This document shows, one piece after another, positions 62,401 through 64,000 of a DNA stretch of 64,000 bases. The notes under the pieces are model-generated. The model was not told the origin of the DNA and ran no database searches. It saw only the letters and a program-made list of their open reading frames with translations. The number at the start of each line of letters is the position of its first letter. The first letter of the stretch is position 1. Source of the DNA: Rostratula benghalensis. Its lineage: Eukaryota; Chordata; Aves; Charadriiformes; Rostratulidae. The stretch is from NCBI GenBank assembly GCA_013399305.1, contig VXAI01000444.1:124001-188000 (forward strand). The letters run 5' to 3'. The translations under genes and the position numbers were made by a program.

Positions 62401-62867
62401 TAGGCTGTGAAAGAGCAAGACTGGTCTTTTCAATCCTTTAGGTAAGTTTAGCAGGGCTCTGATACAGTGGCCTAAACGTTTAAGTTTAGCTACACACCTG
62501 TTGGAGGTGTTATCGGCGGTCTTCCACGTTTGCGTTTGGTTTCTTTCACGTTTTCCTGCGGACTCTTTATGTTGTCATTCTCAGGTTTCTTCTCAATTAG
62601 CGTATCTACTGAATATTCCATATCATTCTCTGATATATTCTCTTTATCTTCTTTTCCATTCTTAGATATATTCTTTTCTGAGATGACTATCAATTTTCCT
62701 TCTTTATCAGGTTGCTTAACTCTTTTTTCAGACTTTAATGTCTTTTCATCCTTGTCTTTCTTTGCATTACCTGTTGCTTTCCTCTGTTCTTTAAATTTCT
62801 CCCGTTTTTCAAGAGAAGACAGAATTTCATTACCTCTTTCCTTAGGCTTAGCATTACCCACAATATT
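20294..62867 (-). CDS. PHF20: PHF20, PHD finger protein 20 (14 coding exons, N-terminus beyond window)
   Basis: Chromatin reader of the nuclear NSL (MOF/KAT8) histone-acetyltransferase complex. Mammalian PHF20 reads methyl-lysine through a Tudor domain and H3K4me2 through its PHD finger, and stabilises p53. Fourteen GT-AG exons splice in continuous phase to 909 residues, from [10 protein letters not shown] to IALCCST. In order (fragment numbering): charged region; AT-hook KRKRGRPP with core RGRP 114-117; [12 protein letters not shown] basic segments; C2H2 finger C302-C307-H320-H325; poly-Lys 449-456; acidic Ser region; PHD finger C557, C559, C571, C574, H579, C582, C596, C599; conserved [18 protein letters not shown] block; C-terminal coiled-coil-like [18 protein letters not shown] through [20 protein letters not shown]. 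The Tudor exons are outside the window. PHF20L1 is rejected by the [18 protein letters not shown] region and the CCST end. The exon at 40208-40384 is unusual. All exons together are 2,730 bp. Confidence 0.94.
20590..21575 (+). mobile_element. CR1 LINE fragment, decayed, antisense to PHF20
   Basis: The translated start reads [23 protein letters not shown] and FADDTK, the reverse-transcriptase region of CR1. It continues through the C-terminal block with shifts and stops to [12 protein letters not shown] and the 3' end CCCCTTCCAATCATTTTGTGA. About 20 residues between FADDTKMGG and [13 protein letters not shown] are missing compared with the copy at 53.9 kb. It sits in the last PHF20 intron. 5'-truncated, as is usual for CR1. 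Confidence 0.88.
22694..22857 (+). mobile_element. CR1 LINE 3' tail fragment
   Basis: A degenerate GGCTGCCCAGAGAAGTGGTTT...GATGATCTGAAAGGTCCCCTCCAACC block followed by AATTCTACAATTCTATGA, the CR1 terminal repeat type. Only the last about 160 bp of the element remain. Confidence 0.8.
23167..23350 (-). CDS. PHF20: PHF20 exon m (coiled-coil-like)
   Basis: 184 bp, phase 0-1; acceptor TTTCTGCTAG, donor GATG|GTAGGT. It encodes [20 protein letters not shown] and [20 protein letters not shown] to IEKELD. The exon begins GTAAGA, so the 3' splice site abuts a donor-like motif. Confidence 0.95.
23351..24734 (-). other. PHF20 intron l-m
   Basis: 1.4 kb, AT-rich, with an A-rich run at 24006-24024. No repeat family recognised. 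Its acceptor is the CTAG|GTAAGA junction. Confidence 0.75.
24735..25131 (-). CDS. PHF20: PHF20 exon l
   Basis: 397 bp, phase 2-0; acceptor TTGGAACAG, donor AAAG|GTATTT. It encodes [16 protein letters not shown], then [33 protein letters not shown] and [11 protein letters not shown]. It aligns with human PHF20 throughout. Confidence 0.95.
25132..27048 (-). other. PHF20 intron k-l
   Basis: 1.9 kb. Nothing beyond intronic sequence recognised. A somewhat GC-richer 25.5-26.1 kb part has short open frames on the plus strand without family features. Confidence 0.75.
27049..27244 (-). CDS. PHF20: PHF20 exon k (post-PHD block)
   Basis: 196 bp, phase 1-2; acceptor TGTTGCTTTAG, donor TACA|GTAAGC. It encodes [40 protein letters not shown] and [20 protein letters not shown]. 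This is nearly the same as human PHF20. Confidence 0.96.
27245..30457 (-). other. PHF20 intron j-k
   Basis: 3.2 kb, AT-rich. I recognise no exon, RNA gene or transposable element. Confidence 0.7.
30458..30557 (-). CDS. PHF20: PHF20 exon j (PHD second half)
   Basis: 100 bp, phase 0-1; acceptor CTTTAAACAG, donor CCAG|GTACAG. It encodes [19 protein letters not shown] and [15 protein letters not shown], carrying the other six zinc ligands of the PHD finger. It is 4.6 kb from its partner exon. Confidence 0.95.
30558..35122 (-). other. PHF20 intron i-j, splitting the PHD finger
   Basis: 4.6 kb between the two PHD-finger exons. It holds an 18-base T run at about 31996-32014. No transposable element or RNA gene recognised. 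Confidence 0.7.
35123..35292 (-). CDS. PHF20: PHF20 exon i (acidic region, PHD first half)
   Basis: 170 bp, phase 1-0; acceptor TTCTTGTACAG, donor TCAG|GTATGA. It encodes [30 protein letters not shown] and [16 protein letters not shown], giving the first two PHD cysteines (C557, C559). Confidence 0.95.
35293..36849 (-). other. PHF20 introns around exon h
   Basis: Two introns of 671 bp (35293-35963) and 727 bp (36123-36849) flank exon h. Nothing notable in either. Confidence 0.7.
35964..36122 (-). CDS. PHF20: PHF20 exon h
   Basis: 159 bp, phase 1-1; acceptor ATTTTACAG, donor AATG|GTAAGA. It encodes [20 protein letters not shown] to [13 protein letters not shown], lined up with human CSEEISDTSQEPSPPKAF through GHHKGKVK. 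Probably disordered. Confidence 0.9.
36850..36948 (-). CDS. PHF20: PHF20 exon g (poly-lysine)
   Basis: 99 bp, phase 1-1; acceptor TCTAATTTCAG, donor TCTG|GTAAAA. It encodes [20 protein letters not shown], then eight Lys in a row and ITQS. It corresponds to the human KDKEKNKEKK...KKKKKKKKK segment, a likely nuclear localisation signal. Confidence 0.92.
36949..40207 (-). other. PHF20 intron f-g
   Basis: 3.3 kb. It holds A/C-rich low-complexity sequence at about 38757-38818, a C run at 37344-37353 and a T/G-rich tract at 39776-39818. No exon or transposon recognised. Confidence 0.7.
40208..40384 (-). CDS. PHF20: PHF20 exon f (59-codon symmetric exon)
   Basis: 177 bp, phase 1-1; acceptor CTCTTTATAG, donor AATG|GTACGC. 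It is open in the frame set by both neighbours and encodes a basic segment rich in Ser, Thr and His: [39 protein letters not shown] and so on to [10 protein letters not shown] cannot match it to human PHF20 as I recall it. Skipping it would keep the frame, so it may be a cassette exon. Inclusion is inferred from splice sites and frame only. Confidence 0.7.
45339..45662 (+). mobile_element. Endogenous retrovirus fossil: LTR, primer-binding site and leader
   Basis: A candidate 240-bp LTR starts TGTT (45339) and ends AACA (45575-45578), with AATAAA at 45504-45509 about 70 bp before its end. Two bases later, 45581-45598 reads TGGTGCCTGAACAGGGAC. This differs from the tRNA-Lys primer-binding site of lysine-primed retroviruses at two positions, both CpG-to-TpG changes. 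A leader then leads to a consensus splice donor, G|GTAAGTAT, at 45661. No gag reading frame or 3' LTR was recognised. It lies in a PHF20 intron, antisense to the gene. The LTR 5' limit is the least certain part. Confidence 0.6.
45581..45598 (+). other. tRNA-Lys-type retroviral primer-binding site
   Basis: An 18-base match with two CpG-decay differences to the site complementary to the 3' end of tRNA-Lys. It directly follows an LTR-like end ACAACA-AT. Confidence 0.65.
49292..49570 (-). CDS. PHF20: PHF20 exon e (C2H2 zinc finger)
   Basis: 279 bp, phase 1-1; acceptor TGTTCTTCCAG, donor CTGT|GTAAGT. It encodes [19 protein letters not shown], then the finger [20 protein letters not shown] with HMKYFHG (C-x4-C-x12-H-x4-H), then [13 protein letters not shown]. 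The finger is nearly the same as in human PHF20. Confidence 0.95.
53265..53320 (+). repeat. T/G-rich low-complexity tract
   Basis: A degenerate array of TTGG/TTTGG units such as TTGTTGGTTGGTTTGTTG. Similar tracts lie at 39776-39818, 41420-41470 and 52800-52838. Confidence 0.6.
53945..54850 (-). mobile_element. CR1 LINE fragment, well preserved
   Basis: In minus orientation it runs from [19 protein letters not shown] through [30 protein letters not shown] and [14 protein letters not shown] to a CR1 3' end (AAGGTCCCTTCCAATCCCTGAGACTCTG in reverse of 53960-53987). One frame stays open from the 5' edge to 54154. The family is known for coding endonuclease and reverse transcriptase; only the RT C-terminal part is here. 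It lies in the PHF20 intron between exons d and e, same orientation as the gene. Confidence 0.9.
59209..59379 (-). CDS. PHF20: PHF20 exon d (Ser-rich)
   Basis: 171 bp, phase 1-1; acceptor CCATTCTAG, donor ACAG|GTTCGA, which is weak. It encodes a Ser/Thr/Gln-rich disordered segment, [15 protein letters not shown] to QTQSAAAT. Its position and length match the poorly conserved human stretch before VEVTNTF. The phase fits both neighbours. Confidence 0.85.
59380..60114 (-). other. PHF20 intron c-d
   Basis: 735 bp, nothing recognised beyond splice sites. Confidence 0.75.
60115..60291 (-). CDS. PHF20: PHF20 exon c (RRRSSRLS)
   Basis: 177 bp, phase 1-1; acceptor TCTGTTCCAG, donor ACGG|GTAAGT. It encodes [33 protein letters not shown] and on to SNQKESETG. 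The CTCAG acceptor-like site four bases into the exon was rejected because the reading phase fits only the upstream site. Confidence 0.93.
60292..62000 (-). other. PHF20 intron b-c
   Basis: 1.7 kb, nearly half occupied by the CR1 fragment at 60449-61235. The rest is non-coding by inspection. Confidence 0.75.
60449..61235 (-). mobile_element. CR1 LINE fragment, decayed
   Basis: It starts at its 3' end with AGAATCATAGTATCATTGAGG on the plus strand (reverse of the CR1 tail). In minus orientation it contains [32 protein letters not shown] and [21 protein letters not shown] in broken frames. 5'-truncated, in the PHF20 intron between exons b and c. Confidence 0.85.
62001..62108 (-). CDS. PHF20: PHF20 exon b ([12 protein letters not shown])
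   Basis: 108 bp, phase 1-1; acceptor AAATATATAG, donor TTGT|GTGAGT. It encodes [20 protein letters not shown] to [11 protein letters not shown], which matches the human [18 protein letters not shown] segment. Confidence 0.95.
62109..62497 (-). other. PHF20 intron a-b
   Basis: 389 bp, AT-rich, with no recognised element. Confidence 0.75.
62498..62867 (-). CDS. PHF20: PHF20 exon a (AT-hook exon)
   Basis: 370 bp, phase 0 to 1; acceptor TTTATTCTAG, donor ACAG|GTGTGT. It encodes 123 residues from [12 protein letters not shown] through [20 protein letters not shown] to the AT-hook [15 protein letters not shown]. The ENISEND motif and QPDKEGKLI match human PHF20. Confidence 0.95.
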
Positions 62868-64000
62868 CTAGAATAAAGAGAAGGACACATGAAAATTAAC
62901 TTATTGCAAAACCCTCCCCCACTTTTGTATTTGGCAGATTTGCATCCTTGCCCAATGTCTCAAAGCATATACTCTATTGCAACCCACAGATTAAAACTTT
63001 GAACTGTTCAAGGACCTAGGCAGCTTCAACAGAACAGTGCACCAGATCACACTTTTCACACCTCCATGGTGTATGAGATTTGCCTTTTCTTCACTCCCAC
63101 GTGCAGATTAGGTGAATTTTAGCTTCCACAGTACGACTTAAAGCCTACTCAGGACACTGAAGAAAGAGTGGGAGTCAAAAGAGATGCACAAACAGCTCAG
63201 TCATGTGGACAAAAAAAAAATTGTTTTCCTTCCACAAAAATGTCTCATTCAAAATAGACCAGTATTTAGCTTGTCTTTATCACAGCTACTGAAACATACT
63301 AAGTAAAGAATCATGTAAAGCAATCGCTATCACCACCTCAACCAGGAACTACATGTTAAAATTTACATATTTAAATTTAAAAATGAAACTTTGAACTTTG
63401 TCTTTCTGTAATCTGTGTTCACCATGAGAGGACATGAAAATCCTTAATATCCCCTGGGCAAAAAGATACTGATACAATATTCAACCATAATCTAATTTTG
63501 CCATTGTTCTCCTGTGACACCACCAAACTGAGGAGAACACTCCTATATCAACAGCTCACTGCTACTTTATGTCCTCTGGTTTGTGATCAGGTTTCACATG
63601 AACACCACACCTGGGGGGGGATACCCATTTTGGGTTTTTTTCCCCCCCCATTCATGATGCCAATACAGGCTGTCCCAGAACTTCTCTTGTCAGATGAACA
63701 GTAACTTACTGCCTGGAATAGTATTTTGTATTTGGTTGTGTCTCAACACCACCTTCAGTTAAATTAGCTTCCCTCTTGTGGTTGTCCAATTACTTGGAAG
63801 CACTGAAGAGCAACCATACTCCTTCCCAATCATAGATCTGCAAGGCACAACAAGCTTTAACTTTGAACAAGGATCAGAGGACAAGAAAGGCTAAATACCT
63901 CATTGAGTAAAGCAAGCCAAACACGATTTGAGTTATACAAAATTCTGAGAATACACCCAAGTCTCACCATCTCCTTGTATTACACTACATCTTTCCTCTT
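62868..64000 (-). other. PHF20 intron (partial), toward the Tudor exons
   Basis: I searched this 1.1 kb for the preceding human-like VKAFSKDQ exon and found none, so that exon should lie beyond the window edge. A short G run and a C run lie near 63613-63650. Confidence 0.65.

Noticed and set aside
20294..62867. PHF20L1 instead of PHF20
   Set aside because: The [13 protein letters not shown] region, [12 protein letters not shown], the C2H2 finger, [20 protein letters not shown] and the CCST end match PHF20 and differ from PHF20L1 as remembered.
1..64000. CRISPR arrays, tRNA or rRNA genes, bacterial-type systems
   Set aside because: No regular direct repeats with spacers and no RNA gene signatures were seen; the window is animal nuclear DNA.

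Overview
This is nuclear DNA from a vertebrate, most likely a bird. Split protein-coding genes carry GT-AG introns, four CR1 LINE fragments are present (several with the CR1-type tail resembling ATTCTATGA), and one solo LTR has avian-type ends. PHF20 is compact, with 14 coding exons in about 42 kb. Nothing prokaryotic was seen: no operons, CRISPR arrays or rRNA/tRNA genes. The species cannot be named from the sequence alone.

Layout. (1) 1-7.4 kb, + strand: the last five coding exons and 3'UTR of NDRG3, an N-myc downstream regulated alpha/beta-hydrolase-fold protein. (2) 7.4-10.1 kb: intergenic. (3) 10.1-13.9 kb, + strand: SLA2 (Src-like adaptor 2), complete in seven coding exons giving a 265-residue SH3-SH2 adaptor. 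An upstream segment resembles a lymphoid promoter and a first noncoding exon. (4) 13.9-17.7 kb: intergenic between converging genes, holding a 664-bp solo LTR. (5) 17.7-62.9 kb, - strand: PHF20, a PHD-finger, AT-hook and C2H2 chromatin reader of the NSL acetyltransferase complex. Fourteen coding exons (909 residues) and about 2.6 kb of 3'UTR are in the window. The N-terminal Tudor exons lie beyond base 64,000.

The introns carry the repeats: CR1 fragments at 20.6-21.6, 22.7-22.9, 53.9-54.9 and 60.4-61.2 kb, and a decayed retroviral LTR followed by a tRNA-Lys-type primer-binding site at 45.3-45.6 kb.

The genes do not act in one pathway. Their linkage is the interesting part. NDRG3 -> SLA2 -> <- PHF20 has the same order and orientation as their paralogues NDRG1, SLA and PHF20L1 in the human 8q24 block, so this may be the ancestral vertebrate arrangement. 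Other main leads are a 59-codon PHF20 exon not found in the human protein as I recall it, a 3' splice site directly abutting a consensus 5' splice motif in PHF20, and the retroviral fossil. Exon boundaries were derived by translation, reading-phase continuity and comparison with remembered human proteins. No alignment or database search was run.
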